DNA from: Halosimplex pelagicum
Lineage (GTDB): Archaea > Halobacteriota > Halobacteria > Halobacteriales > Haloarculaceae
Assembly (NCBI RefSeq): GCF_013415905.1
Contig: NZ_CP058909.1
Span: forward strand, 186,001-250,000
Reading direction: 5' to 3'
DNA: 64,000 nt
Shown here: positions 1-8,016 of the stretch, one piece after another
Numbering within the stretch: the stretch's first letter is position 1
How the letters are laid out: every line of letters begins with the position of its first letter
The notes under the pieces: generated by a model
Told to the model about the DNA's origin: nothing
What the model saw: the letters and a program-made list of their open reading frames with translations, nothing else
Database searches by the model: none
Made by a program: the position numbers and the translations under genes

Positions 1-1
1 G

Positions 2-85
2 ACCCCGCAGCTGATCCGGCTCGCCTCGGTGTTGCTGGCGGTGCTGTCGCTCGGCGTCGGCGGCTACCTGCTCTCCTCGAAGTAG
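2..85 (+). CDS. 3' end of a membrane protein gene (partial)
   Basis: Only the last 27 codons are inside the window; the frame ends in TAG. The visible tail is a hydrophobic segment rich in Leu, Val and Gly that ends in LLSSK. This looks like a C-terminal transmembrane helix followed by a one-residue basic stop-transfer. Too little is present to name the family. The reading frame was chosen because it is the only one of the three forward frames that gives a helix-like composition and a stop before the next gene. Confidence 0.5.
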   Translation, partial: TPQLIRLASVLLAVLSLGVGGYLLSSK

Positions 86-186
86 CGGCGCCCACCTCGC
101 CGTTTTCTGGTTCGATCGGGGACGCTCGGACGCGGTCGACCGCAAGTGACTTGCTCGACCGAAATGAGTCGGTTATCGAACCGATA

Positions 187-354
187 ATGTCAGACGAGGA
201 TACGATATACGCCCGGCGGAACTCGCGGATACTGCTGGCTATCTACGTCGTCCTGTGCGGTGAGCTGGTGTTCGGCGACGAGTGGCACGTCGTCTACTCG
301 CTGCTGGTCGTCTCGGTGAGCCTGGTCGTGCTGGTCACGGCGTACGTCGAGTGA
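187..354 (+). CDS. Small two-helix membrane protein (55 aa)
   Basis: A short charged N-terminus (MSDEDTIYARRNSR) is followed by two hydrophobic segments at about residues 15-30 and 36-52, separated by GDEWH. This is the layout of a small haloarchaeal integral membrane protein. An in-frame start lies 12 codons upstream, but the ATG at 187 gives the typical acidic haloarchaeal N-terminus and is preferred. I do not recognise the family. It stands alone, with the preceding gene ending at 85 and the next gene on the other strand. Confidence 0.55.
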   Translation: MSDEDTIYARRNSRILLAIYVVLCGELVFGDEWHVVYSLLVVSVSLVVLVTAYVE

Positions 355-425
355 CCCGGGCCGAAGCCGGGGACCGGGCTGGCCAGGGAGAACGCGGCCG
401 AAGACGGCGCGTCCGTCGCGGGGTC

Positions 426-731
426 TCAGATAGCGCCGCTGCCGCCTTCGAGCCGGTCGATAACCTCGCGGATGTCGGCCTCCTCCTCGATGTTCTCCTT
501 GGCGTTCTCGCGGCGGCGGACCTCTTTGGCGGTGGCGTCGTAGGCGCGGACGTACTCGGCGCGGCTGTGCTCGTCGAAGGCGTGGCGGATCGCGAAGTAG
601 CCGTCCGGGAGGACGGTCCCGCAGACCTTGCACTCGATGCGTTCGTGTGCCGTCGACTGGTGGACGATCAGGTCCTCGACCCGCTCGAACTGCTCGTCGT
701 CACCGTCGATCGCACACTCCCAGGAGGCCAT
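426..731 (-). CDS. Small C2H2-like zinc-finger protein (101 aa)
   Basis: The N-terminal half carries CAIDG near residue 6, then VHQSTAHE, then CKVCGTVLPDG followed by RHAFDEH. These Cys and His pairs, spaced as in C2H2-type fingers, should bind one or two zinc ions. The C-terminal half is highly charged, probably helical, and ends in EVIDRLEGGSGAI. It resembles a widespread haloarchaeal family that I recall as DUF7565, with no known function; nucleic-acid binding is only an inference from the fingers. It is monocistronic, and its promoter must lie in 732-880. Confidence 0.75.
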   Translation of the reverse strand: MASWECAIDGDDEQFERVEDLIVHQSTAHERIECKVCGTVLPDGYFAIRHAFDEHSRAEYVRAYDATAKEVRRRENAKENIEEEADIREVIDRLEGGSGAI

Positions 732-890
732 GATACCCGAGTGATGCCCGCCGCTCAGTAAAAACGTTCCCCTCCCCCTTCGAGTAGCCTCTCAAACGTA
801 TCCCGTCGTCGCCGCCACCGCAGTCGCCGGAACGCGTTGTCCGCCCTCGACCCGCTCGCTCGGAGTTGGATCGACCGAACTCGGCGGGGA

Positions 891-1210
891 CCGCAAGCGA
901 TGAAAGCCCTCGACCCGCTCGCGGTCGCTGAGTCGGATATCCGCGCTCTCCGCACCGCCCGCGCGGATAGTGCCGACTCAGACGACTGAACTGCACGCGA
1001 GCGTGCCTCGCCCTTTCAGTCCACCGGGAGAGCAAGCTCTCCCGAGCCCGCGCGAACGGTGTCGCGCGGACACCAGGACCGCACAGCACTGCGACCGCAA
1101 CGACAACCGCCCCGCACGGCACCGCAGACGGCCACGAGCCTCCCCAACCGATTCGCGACACACGAGTCGCGAATCCCTCGCGCGATGTCGTCGCGCGCAT
1201 GAAAGCGCGC
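891..1210 (+). repeat. Dispersed structured repeat, copy A
   Basis: First of three copies of an intergenic element (others near 20.04 and 55.25 kb). Shared blocks are GCGATGAAAGCCCTCGACCC (from 898), a hairpin block (928-981), a second inverted repeat (GACTGAA at 984-990 against TTCAGTC at 1015-1021), CCGCAGACGGCC (from 1122) and ATCCCTCGCGCGA (1173-1185). Copy-specific perfect hairpins lie between them: 1025-1044 (9 bp), 1048-1069 (8 bp), 1150-1175 (10 bp) and 1179-1197 (7 bp). No credible protein is encoded. The bases 732-890 to its left show nothing beyond a promoter for the gene ending at 426. Confidence 0.85.
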
Positions 1211-1220
1211 TCCAGCACGC

Positions 1221-1297
1221 GCCGACCGCACCACTACCGCATCACACCGCACCGCACCACTACCGCACCACATCACACCACTACCACACGGCTACCG
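1221..1297. repeat. A/C-rich degenerate tandem tract
   Basis: The plus strand here is built from irregular iterations of ACCGCACCACT, CATCACACC and similar units, almost without G. It abuts the right end of repeat copy A and precedes the stop codon of the minus-strand gene at 1345. It may be slippage-prone sequence or a 3'-flanking part of the repeat; copies B and C do not show it at this length. Confidence 0.5.
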
Positions 1298-1344
1298 CTC
1301 TCTCGTCCGTATCGAACACGGTCGGCCCACGGGTCGAGAGCGGG

Positions 1345-1824
1345 TCAGAACGGCAGCGCGACGCCTTCGGGGAGGTAGGCGGGGAGGACGTGGACGAGGC
1401 CGGCGGCGACGACGAGTTCGAAGGCGGTGACCGCGAGCATCATGGCGTCGGCGTAGTCGCTGCTGACGGGGACGCCGATGGGGGCGCCGAACTCCTCGTC
1501 CCAGAAGGGGTAGAACAGCGCGAGCCCGCGGGTCGTCCCGAGCGCGTCAAGGACGTAGTGGGTGAGCACGCCCAGCCAGACCCAGTGGAGGTTGCCGAAG
1601 TAGATGGGGTAGGCGGCGACGATCGCCAGAACCGGGAGGTTGTGCAGGGTCTTGCGGTGTTTCCCGAAGTGGGTGTCCACGTCGGGAAAGAGCGCGCCCA
1701 GCACGAGCGGGACGAACACCGCGGCGATGGTCCGGAACGTCGCCACGTCGCCCGCCGGTTCGAGGATGAACCCGAGGCCCACGGCGAGAAAGACCGCGTT
1801 CAACACGTGTCCGCGCTTGTCCAT
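1345..1824 (-). CDS. YdjM-like (DUF457) membrane metal-dependent hydrolase
   Basis: This 159-aa membrane protein begins MDKRGHVLNAVF, whose His is a family feature. LGALFPDVDTHFGKHRKTLHN follows as the conserved DxD...H..HR.xTH signature of the YdjM/DUF457 family, then THYVLDAL. About four hydrophobic helices are visible. Members are annotated as predicted membrane-bound metal-dependent hydrolases; the substrate is unknown. The ATG at 1824 directly precedes the conserved N-terminus. The gene is followed on its 3' side by the A/C tract and repeat copy A. Confidence 0.8.
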   Translation of the reverse strand: MDKRGHVLNAVFLAVGLGFILEPAGDVATFRTIAAVFVPLVLGALFPDVDTHFGKHRKTLHNLPVLAIVAAYPIYFGNLHWVWLGVLTHYVLDALGTTRGLALFYPFWDEEFGAPIGVPVSSDYADAMMLAVTAFELVVAAGLVHVLPAYLPEGVALPF

Positions 1825-1963
1825 GGAGCGACTCGATGGACCCGCGGGTCACAAGTGTTGCCCTTCGGTGAGCGACGGGTCGATGCGCCGACGAGTCGAC
1901 GAACAGACCGGTGGATGCGCCGACGGGTCGATACACAGCGTCCGGAGTGAGCGCCGCCGGCCG

Positions 1964-2485
1964 TCAGTCGGCGCGCGAACTGACCGCGGTTTCGAGGTCC
2001 CGCAGCGCGCGGCGAGCCAGTCGCTCGCGGACGGCCGTCCGACCGCCGTCGAACTCGTAGCGGGAGACTCTGGTGGTCGAGTCGCCCGATTCCCAGGGGG
2101 CGGCGTAGGCGACGCCGACGAACCCGGTGCCGACCGGTTTGTCCTCGGTGCCGCCGTCCGGGCCGGCGACGCCCGCGGTGGCGACGCCCCAGGTGGCGTC
2201 GGCGGTGTCCCTGGCCGCCCGCGCCAGGTCGCGGGTGACCGGCTCGCTGACGGCGCCGTGCTCGTCGAGCGTCTCGCGGGGGACCGCGAGCGTCGCCCGG
2301 AGCGCGTCGTAGTCGTAGGGGACGACGACGCGGTCGAGGAAGTCGCTCGCGCCGGGCGGGCCCGTCAACAGGGCGCCGACGAGTCCGCCGGTGGCCGTCT
2401 CGGCGACGGCGAGCGTCTCGGCGCGTTCGGCCAGCAGGTCGCCGACCCGCTGCTCGACTGGAGGGTCCTCGGAAAACTCGCGCAT
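1964..2485 (-). CDS. CinA C-terminal domain protein (nicotinamide-nucleotide amidohydrolase family)
   Basis: The 173-aa protein is a stand-alone CinA-C domain: AETATGGLVGALLTGPPGAS near residue 28, the LVxY-like VVPYDY, and GVAGPDGGTEDKPVGTGFVGVA near residue 105. The family hydrolyses the amide of nicotinamide mononucleotide (NMN deamidase) or has related roles. A much longer upstream extension is open but reads as low-complexity Arg/Pro, so the ATG at 2485 (MREFSEDPPVEQRV) is chosen. NAD metabolism also appears at 34-38 kb (nadABC), but not next to this gene. Confidence 0.85.
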   Translation of the reverse strand: MREFSEDPPVEQRVGDLLAERAETLAVAETATGGLVGALLTGPPGASDFLDRVVVPYDYDALRATLAVPRETLDEHGAVSEPVTRDLARAARDTADATWGVATAGVAGPDGGTEDKPVGTGFVGVAYAAPWESGDSTTRVSRYEFDGGRTAVRERLARRALRDLETAVSSRAD

Positions 2486-2664
2486 ACCGACACGACGGGC
2501 GGCCCCCGGAAAAGCGCAGGGGACGGGTCGACCCGCGGGACGGTCGGCGCGGACCATCGCGGCTGCGGACCGGCCGCGCCGAGGGTCCGAGACGGGAGGG
2601 GAGCCGAGAGCGGTGGCAGCCAGGACACCCACGTTCTTGAGGCGCGGGGTTCGAAATGGGGGTA

Positions 2665-3159
2665 ATGGCACCGCGACTCGTCGTCCAATGCGGGCTGCCG
2701 GGGGTCGGGAAGTCGACCGTGGCGGGGGAGATCGCCGACCGCCTCGACGGCGAGCGGATCCGCAGCGACGCCGTCCGCCGGGACGTGGTCGAGGACCCGA
2801 CCTACAGCCGCGCCGAACGGGACCGCGTCTACGGGGCGATGCTGGAGCGGGCGCGCGAGGCGCTCGCCGACGGCGACTCGGTCGTCCTCGACGCTACCTT
2901 CGAGCGCCGCGCCCACCGCGACCGCGCCGCCGCGCTCGCCGACGAGGTCGGCGCGGACCTGACGCTCGTCCGCGTGGTCTGCGACGACGAGGTGGCTCGG
3001 CGGCGGATCCGCGAGCGCGAGGACGACCCGAGCGAGGCGGACGTGTCCGTCTACGAGAACGCCCGTGACCGGTTCGAGCCGTTCGAACGCGACCACGTCA
3101 CCGTCGACAACTCCGGGGACCTGGCGACGACGCGCCGACAGGTCGAGGTGCTGTTCTGA
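2665..3159 (+). CDS. P-loop kinase / AAA family ATPase
   Basis: A 164-aa small nucleotide-binding protein with Walker A GLPGVGKST at residues 10-18. Next come RIRSDAVRRDV (the SD..R signature of polynucleotide-kinase-like predicted kinases) and VVLDATF as the Walker B-like strand. The lid region RRRIREREDDPSEADVSVY precedes VTVDNSGD near the C-terminus. It belongs to the AAA_33-type predicted kinases; the substrate cannot be read from sequence. An ATG at 2656 is also in frame, but 2665 places the conserved strand at the usual distance. It diverges from the CinA gene across about 180 bp. Confidence 0.85.
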   Translation: MAPRLVVQCGLPGVGKSTVAGEIADRLDGERIRSDAVRRDVVEDPTYSRAERDRVYGAMLERAREALADGDSVVLDATFERRAHRDRAAALADEVGADLTLVRVVCDDEVARRRIREREDDPSEADVSVYENARDRFEPFERDHVTVDNSGDLATTRRQVEVLF

Positions 3160-3215
3160 GCGGGGCGGGGCAACGCCAGGGTTTACGTCGCGGGCGGCCA
3201 AGCCGTCGGTGATCG

Positions 3216-4337
3216 ATGGACTACGAGACGCCCCAGTTCTTCCGGGTGATGCAGTACGCGGCCGGCGCCGACCGCGACGTGGTCGACATGGTGAGCGGCA
3301 ACCCCGACTGGGAGCCCCCCGAGGCGCTCCGCGAGGGCCTGCGCGACTACGCCGACGGCGACGTGAGCGAGTTCCAGTACCCCCCGAGCGTCGGTCTCGC
3401 CGAGCTACGCACCGAGATCGCCGAGCGCCGCGGCGTCGACCGCTCGCGCGTGATCGTCACCAACGGCGCCGGCGAGGCCAACCACCTCGCGACGACGGGC
3501 GCGCTGGAGCGGGAGGGTGGCGGGTCGGAGCTGATCATGACCGACCCGGTCTACCCCTACTACGCGGGACGGGCGAACCTGCTCGACGCCGACGCCACCT
3601 ACGTCCCGGTCGACGAGACGGGGCAGCTCGACCCCGCCGACGTGCGCGCGGCCGCGAGCGACGAGACGGCCGCCATCGTCGTCAACTCGCCGAACAACCC
3701 CACGGGCGCGGTGTACCCGCCGGAGACGGTCGAGGCCCTCGTCGCGGTCGCCGAGGACCACGACGCCGTCCTCGTCGCCGACGAGGTGTACGACCACTAC
3801 GACTTCACCGGCGCCTTCGAGAGCGCGCTCGCGGCCGACTCCGACCACGTCGTCGCCACCAACTCCTTCTCGAAGACGCTCGCGGTCACGGGCTTGCGGG
3901 TGGGCTACGCCGTCTTCCCGCCCGAAGACGGCCCGCTGGGCGACCTGGTCGAGCGCGCTCGCACCAGGCACATGATCCAGAACGTGACCGGCAGCCGGCC
4001 GGCCCAGGCGGCGGTGCTGCGGGCGCTCCGGGAGACGCCACCCGAGTACTACGAGCGCAACCGCGAGCGGCTCCGCGAGCGCATCGACCGGTTCACCGAC
4101 GCGCTCGACCGGGCCGGCGCCGAGTACACCACGCCCGGCGGCTCCTTCTACGTGATGGCCCGCTTCGACGGCTTCCCGGGCACGATGGAGAACGTCGAGC
4201 GGCTGATCGACGAGGCGGGCGTGGCGGGGATGCCCGGCGAGGCCTTCGGCGAGTCCCGCGGCGACTGGATACGGTTCGCGCTGGTCACGCCGCGGGTCGA
4301 CGAGGCCGCCGAGCGGCTGGCCGACTACCTCGGCTGA
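3216..4337 (+). CDS. Pyridoxal-phosphate aminotransferase, class I/II
   Basis: The 373-aa protein has the fold type I aminotransferase hallmarks. These are SGNPDWEPPEAL near the N-terminus, TNGAGEANHL, NSPNNPTGAVYPPE (substrate and PLP binding), ADEVYDHYDF (Asp and Tyr that contact PLP), and NSFSKTLAVTGLRVGY, in which the Lys forms the Schiff base. The amino donor cannot be assigned; aspartate or aromatic aminotransferase activity is common in this group. It follows the kinase gene by 56 bp and may share its transcript. It ends 21 bp from the convergent Gfo/Idh gene. Confidence 0.92.
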   Translation: MDYETPQFFRVMQYAAGADRDVVDMVSGNPDWEPPEALREGLRDYADGDVSEFQYPPSVGLAELRTEIAERRGVDRSRVIVTNGAGEANHLATTGALEREGGGSELIMTDPVYPYYAGRANLLDADATYVPVDETGQLDPADVRAAASDETAAIVVNSPNNPTGAVYPPETVEALVAVAEDHDAVLVADEVYDHYDFTGAFESALAADSDHVVATNSFSKTLAVTGLRVGYAVFPPEDGPLGDLVERARTRHMIQNVTGSRPAQAAVLRALRETPPEYYERNRERLRERIDRFTDALDRAGAEYTTPGGSFYVMARFDGFPGTMENVERLIDEAGVAGMPGEAFGESRGDWIRFALVTPRVDEAAERLADYLG

Positions 4338-4358
4338 CCGCGCGACGGTCGCGCCCGC

Positions 4359-5414
4359 TCACTCCACCGCGACGGGCTCGCCCCGCTCGGCCGACTCGTA
4401 GATCGCCTCGACGATCGCGACGGCCTTCCGGGCCTCGGGGCCGTCGAGCATGAACGGCTCGCCGCTCTCGCGGGCGTCGAGGAACTCGCGGACGTTCGGG
4501 AGTTCGAGCGGGTTCGGCTCGTCGGCGCCGGCGTCGGGCCCCGAGAACCGCTCGCGGACGGCCGGGTCGCCGTCGCGCCCCTCGCGGAACGCCCACGTCG
4601 TCAGCTCCTCGCCGCGGATCTCGGCGGATCCGTCCCGGCCGCCGAGTTCGTACCGGATCTCGCCGCCGGGGTAGGTCGCCGTCGTCGCGAGCAGTTGGCC
4701 GAGCGTCCCGTCGCGGTAGCGCAGCGTCGCGACGGCGGCGTCCTCCACGCCGAGGTCGGCGTCGTGGCCGCGGACGCCGGTGAACGCCGACACCTCGGCG
4801 ACGGGGTTCTCGTCGGGGTCCAGGTCCATCCCGGCGCCGGCGATCCACTGGATCGCGTCGACGCTGTGGATGGCCTGGCTCATGACCGCGCCGCCGCCCG
4901 CGACCGCGGGGTCGGCCTGCCAGGTCCCGTCGTAGTAGCCGTCGTCGCGCCACCACGGGAGCGCGGCGTTCGCGACCGCCAGCGATCCGAACCGGCCCTC
5001 GGCGACGGCCTCGCGGACGGTCCGGACGATCGGTTTGTAGCGGCGCTGGAAGACGCCGCCGAGCCGGATCCCCGCCGCCTCGGCCGCGTCGACCATCCGG
5101 TCGATCCGCTCGGTCGTGATCTCCAGGGGCTTCTCGCAGAACACGTCGACCCCGCGGTCGGCCGCCGCGAGCGCCGGGTCGAGGTGCGCCCCGCTCGGGG
5201 TGCAGATATCGAGCACGTCGGGCTCGGCCGAATCGAGCATCGCCGACACGTCGAGATACGGGTCACAGTCGTGTTCGTCGGCGAACGACCGCACGCGCCC
5301 GTCGTCGCGGCCGGCGCAGGCGACGACCGCGGCGTCGTCCAGCTGTTCGTAGGCGCGCATGTGCGTCCCGGCGGCGCTGCCGACGCCGACGACCGCGATC
5401 CGGTGGGTGGGCAT
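4359..5414 (-). CDS. Gfo/Idh/MocA family NAD(P)-dependent oxidoreductase
   Basis: 351 aa. The Rossmann motif VVGVGSAAGTHMRAY at the N-terminus, DICTPSGAHLDPALAAADRG and the signature CEKPLEI (Lys and Pro in the EKP motif) identify the family. The C-terminal domain carries GGGAVMSQAIHSVDAIQW, the usual substrate-binding helix with GG..D..H-type residues. These enzymes oxidise sugars or inositols, or reduce related carbonyls; the substrate is unknown. The ATG at 5414 is preferred over a longer frame because it starts directly at the Rossmann strand. It lies 95 bp behind the sensor kinase gene on the same strand. Confidence 0.92.
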   Translation of the reverse strand: MPTHRIAVVGVGSAAGTHMRAYEQLDDAAVVACAGRDDGRVRSFADEHDCDPYLDVSAMLDSAEPDVLDICTPSGAHLDPALAAADRGVDVFCEKPLEITTERIDRMVDAAEAAGIRLGGVFQRRYKPIVRTVREAVAEGRFGSLAVANAALPWWRDDGYYDGTWQADPAVAGGGAVMSQAIHSVDAIQWIAGAGMDLDPDENPVAEVSAFTGVRGHDADLGVEDAAVATLRYRDGTLGQLLATTATYPGGEIRYELGGRDGSAEIRGEELTTWAFREGRDGDPAVRERFSGPDAGADEPNPLELPNVREFLDARESGEPFMLDGPEARKAVAIVEAIYESAERGEPVAVE

Positions 5415-5509
5415 GGGCCTACCGACGACGAACGACGGGAAAAAGGCGCGGGTGGAGTGGTGGCCGACGCGGTCGGACACCGAGGCGGGCGGCGGCCGGC
5501 GAGCGCGGG

Positions 5510-7774
5510 TCAGCTCACGTCGTCGGCGTCGCCGGCGTCGAGGCGGACGGTGACGGTCGTCCCGTCGTCGCCGGTGTCGAACGCCAGGTCGCCGCCCGAG
5601 CGCTCGACGACCCACGAGACGAGCCAGAGGCCGACGCCGGTGCCGTGCTTGAGCGGCGTCTCCTCGCGGTCGGCGAGCACGTCGAGTTCCGACTGGGAGA
5701 TGCCGGGACCGTCGTCGGTGATCCGGAGTTCGACGCTCCCCTCGTCGTCGGCCGCCGTGATCGTCACCGACGGAGTGCCGTCGCCGTGGGAGACCGCGTT
5801 TTCGACGAGGTTCTCGACCGCGTAGGGGAGCGCGCGGTGGGCGCGGACGGGCACCTGCTCGGTGATGCGCACGTCGTACTCGGCGTCCCCGTGGACGGCC
5901 GCGACGTTGGCGACGCTGCGGTTGACCACGGACCTGAGATCGAGCGTGACCCGTCCCTCGTCGCTGTCGATGACCCGCTCGATGGCCCGAGCCTTCTCGG
6001 TCGTCTCGACGAGCTGTTCGCTGCGGTCGACGATGGTCTCGGCCATCCGCCGCTGCTCGCCGTCCGTGCGCTCGGCCAGCACCTCCGCCTGCCCGCGGAC
6101 GACGGTCAGTCCCGTGCGCACGTCGTGTCTGAGCACCCGCGTCAGCACCTGCTTGAGCAGGTCGAGCTCGCTCTCGCGGCGCTCGCGGGCGGTCACCTCG
6201 TGGAGGATCCCGACCGACCCGTCGGCGTCGTCGGCCGGGCCGAGGCCCGCGACGGTGGCCTCGAACTGCCGGACCTCGCCCGCCGGCGTCGGGAGGTCGA
6301 ACCCGCGGGTGACGCTCTCGTCGGCCGCGCTCGCCCGGTCGAGCGCCTCGCCGATGCGCTCGGCGGCCGCCTCGGGGAGCAGTTCCGACAGGGGGGTGCC
6401 GACCAGCGACTCGCGGTCGCCGTCGAACAGTTCGACCAGCGCGTCGTTGCAGATCTCGACGCGGCCGTCGCCGTCGACGACGTACATCGGGTCGCCCGCG
6501 CTCTCGACGAGCCGGCGGTACTGTTCGAGCGTCCGCTCGCGGTCGCGGCGCTCGGTCACGTCGCGGGCGACGTTGACCAGCCCCTCGTAGCCGTCCTCGC
6601 CGTCGCGGACCGAGAAGTGGACCGCCAGCGTCCGCTCCTCGCCGTCGGCGGTCTCGAAGGTCATGTCGATGACCGCGCTGTCGCGGTCGGCCGTCCGCAG
6701 CTGCTGGAGCGTCCGCTGGCCCGACTGGAGCTCGCCCTCGGCCATGTAGGACGCCGTGTGCTCGCCGACCATGTCGTCGTAGCCCAGCAGCCCGGCGAAC
6801 GACTCGTTGTGGTACTCGACGCGACCGTTGGCGTCGACGACACTGATCCCGTCCTGGACGTGCCGGTCCAAAAGATCCAGCAGTTCCAGCCGGGCGCTCG
6901 ACCGGGCCGACCAGGTCACGTCCTCGACGATGACCAGCCGGAGCGGGCCGACCGTCTCGGGGAACTCGTGTTCGGTGTAGCGAAAGCGGGCCCGCCCTTC
7001 GGCGGTCGGCACGGAGAACTCCGTCGGCTCAGCGGGCACGTCCGGCCCGCGGATCGTCCGGATCGCGTCGGGGTCGTGCGAGAGCGCGGCGGTGAGCTGC
7101 CGGTAGAAGTTCGGCGTCTCCGGGACCGCCACGGTGACGCCGCGGCGGTCGAAGTACTCGTCCAGCGGCGTCGACTCCCAGATGACGGTGCCGTCCTCGT
7201 AGACGAGGAACGAGCACGACGATTGGGAATCCGGGTCGACCCGGTCGAACGCGCGAGAGAACCGCGAGGCGGCCTCGGGCGTGCGGCCCGCCCGCAGCAG
7301 TTTCTCGACGACGAAGTCGAGCCCCTCCTCGGCCGTCCACTTTTCGACGAGCGTGTCGACCGCGTCGAACACCGCCGGGTCCACGTCGCCCGGGTCGACC
7401 CGCGTGTAGAGGGCGACCGCCGCCCCGGACGCGCCGGCGTCCTCGACCAGCGACGCCACGTCCGCCGGCGCGTCCGGCTCGACCACGAACACGTCCACGT
7501 CGCCCGCGTCGATCCGCTCGCGGACGCGGTCGGGCTCGCTCGTCCCCTCGTAGTCGATGCCCTCCGAGCCGTCGGTCGCCGCCGTCAGTCGCGAGAGCAC
7601 CGTCTCGTCGGGGTCGAGGTGCAGGATCCGGACGCCCGACTCGTCGGTGTCGTCGCCGTCGTCGGGCGTCGCGGACGGGTCGCCACCGGCGTCCTCGTCA
7701 GTTCCGCCCGCCGGGTCGTCGTCCTCGGGCGGTACGCCGTCGTCGCGGTCGTCGTCGCCGTCGGAAGCCGTCAT
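5510..7774 (-). CDS. Multi-domain sensor histidine kinase with degenerate receiver and PAS domains
   Basis: 754 aa, with no membrane segment seen. The order is an acidic leader (1-46), a receiver-like domain (about 47-165, starting VRILHLDPDE), a region with weak PAS character (170-300), and two clear PAS domains (about 300-410 with ISVVDANGRVEYHN and 420-535 with MYVVDGDGRVEICN). A HisKA domain follows with LRHDVRTGLTVV (phosphorylated His), then a HATPase domain with ENLVENAVSHGDG, ITDDGPGI and GTGVGLWLV. In the receiver the usual phosphoacceptor Asp seems replaced by Glu (VFVVEPD). It is probably a cytoplasmic sensor with an unknown partner; no free receiver gene is adjacent. Confidence 0.9.
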   Translation of the reverse strand: MTASDGDDDRDDGVPPEDDDPAGGTDEDAGGDPSATPDDGDDTDESGVRILHLDPDETVLSRLTAATDGSEGIDYEGTSEPDRVRERIDAGDVDVFVVEPDAPADVASLVEDAGASGAAVALYTRVDPGDVDPAVFDAVDTLVEKWTAEEGLDFVVEKLLRAGRTPEAASRFSRAFDRVDPDSQSSCSFLVYEDGTVIWESTPLDEYFDRRGVTVAVPETPNFYRQLTAALSHDPDAIRTIRGPDVPAEPTEFSVPTAEGRARFRYTEHEFPETVGPLRLVIVEDVTWSARSSARLELLDLLDRHVQDGISVVDANGRVEYHNESFAGLLGYDDMVGEHTASYMAEGELQSGQRTLQQLRTADRDSAVIDMTFETADGEERTLAVHFSVRDGEDGYEGLVNVARDVTERRDRERTLEQYRRLVESAGDPMYVVDGDGRVEICNDALVELFDGDRESLVGTPLSELLPEAAAERIGEALDRASAADESVTRGFDLPTPAGEVRQFEATVAGLGPADDADGSVGILHEVTARERRESELDLLKQVLTRVLRHDVRTGLTVVRGQAEVLAERTDGEQRRMAETIVDRSEQLVETTEKARAIERVIDSDEGRVTLDLRSVVNRSVANVAAVHGDAEYDVRITEQVPVRAHRALPYAVENLVENAVSHGDGTPSVTITAADDEGSVELRITDDGPGISQSELDVLADREETPLKHGTGVGLWLVSWVVERSGGDLAFDTGDDGTTVTVRLDAGDADDVS

Positions 7775-8016
7775 CTCTCCGTCCCTCGCAGACCCTGCCG
7801 TCGAGATCGCGTGCCAACCCGTGTCATCGACCGTAGTGCCGGAATTGTACTCTCCACCAACTTAAGTCTCCCGTGGGCACGGGCGAGCGATCGCCAGACA
7901 GCGGGCGGAAGCGCCCCGGCGGGTGGGTCGGGAGCGGCCGCGGTTGGTCCGGCCGGTGGCGGTCGACCACCGCGGCATCCGTGCGTTCATAGGCGAGGAC
8001 GACACAGGGATCCACG

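Noticed and set aside
898..990. Possible C/D box guide RNA in the repeat (GCGATGAA as box C, CTGA as box D)
   Set aside because: The box C consensus is only partly met, copy C changes it to GATAA, and the hairpin between the boxes does not fit a C/D guide layout.
891..1210. Protein-coding interpretation of the repeat (frames starting at GATGAAAGCC)
   Set aside because: The frame is broken differently in each copy (copy C even loses the ATG), while the hairpins are kept.
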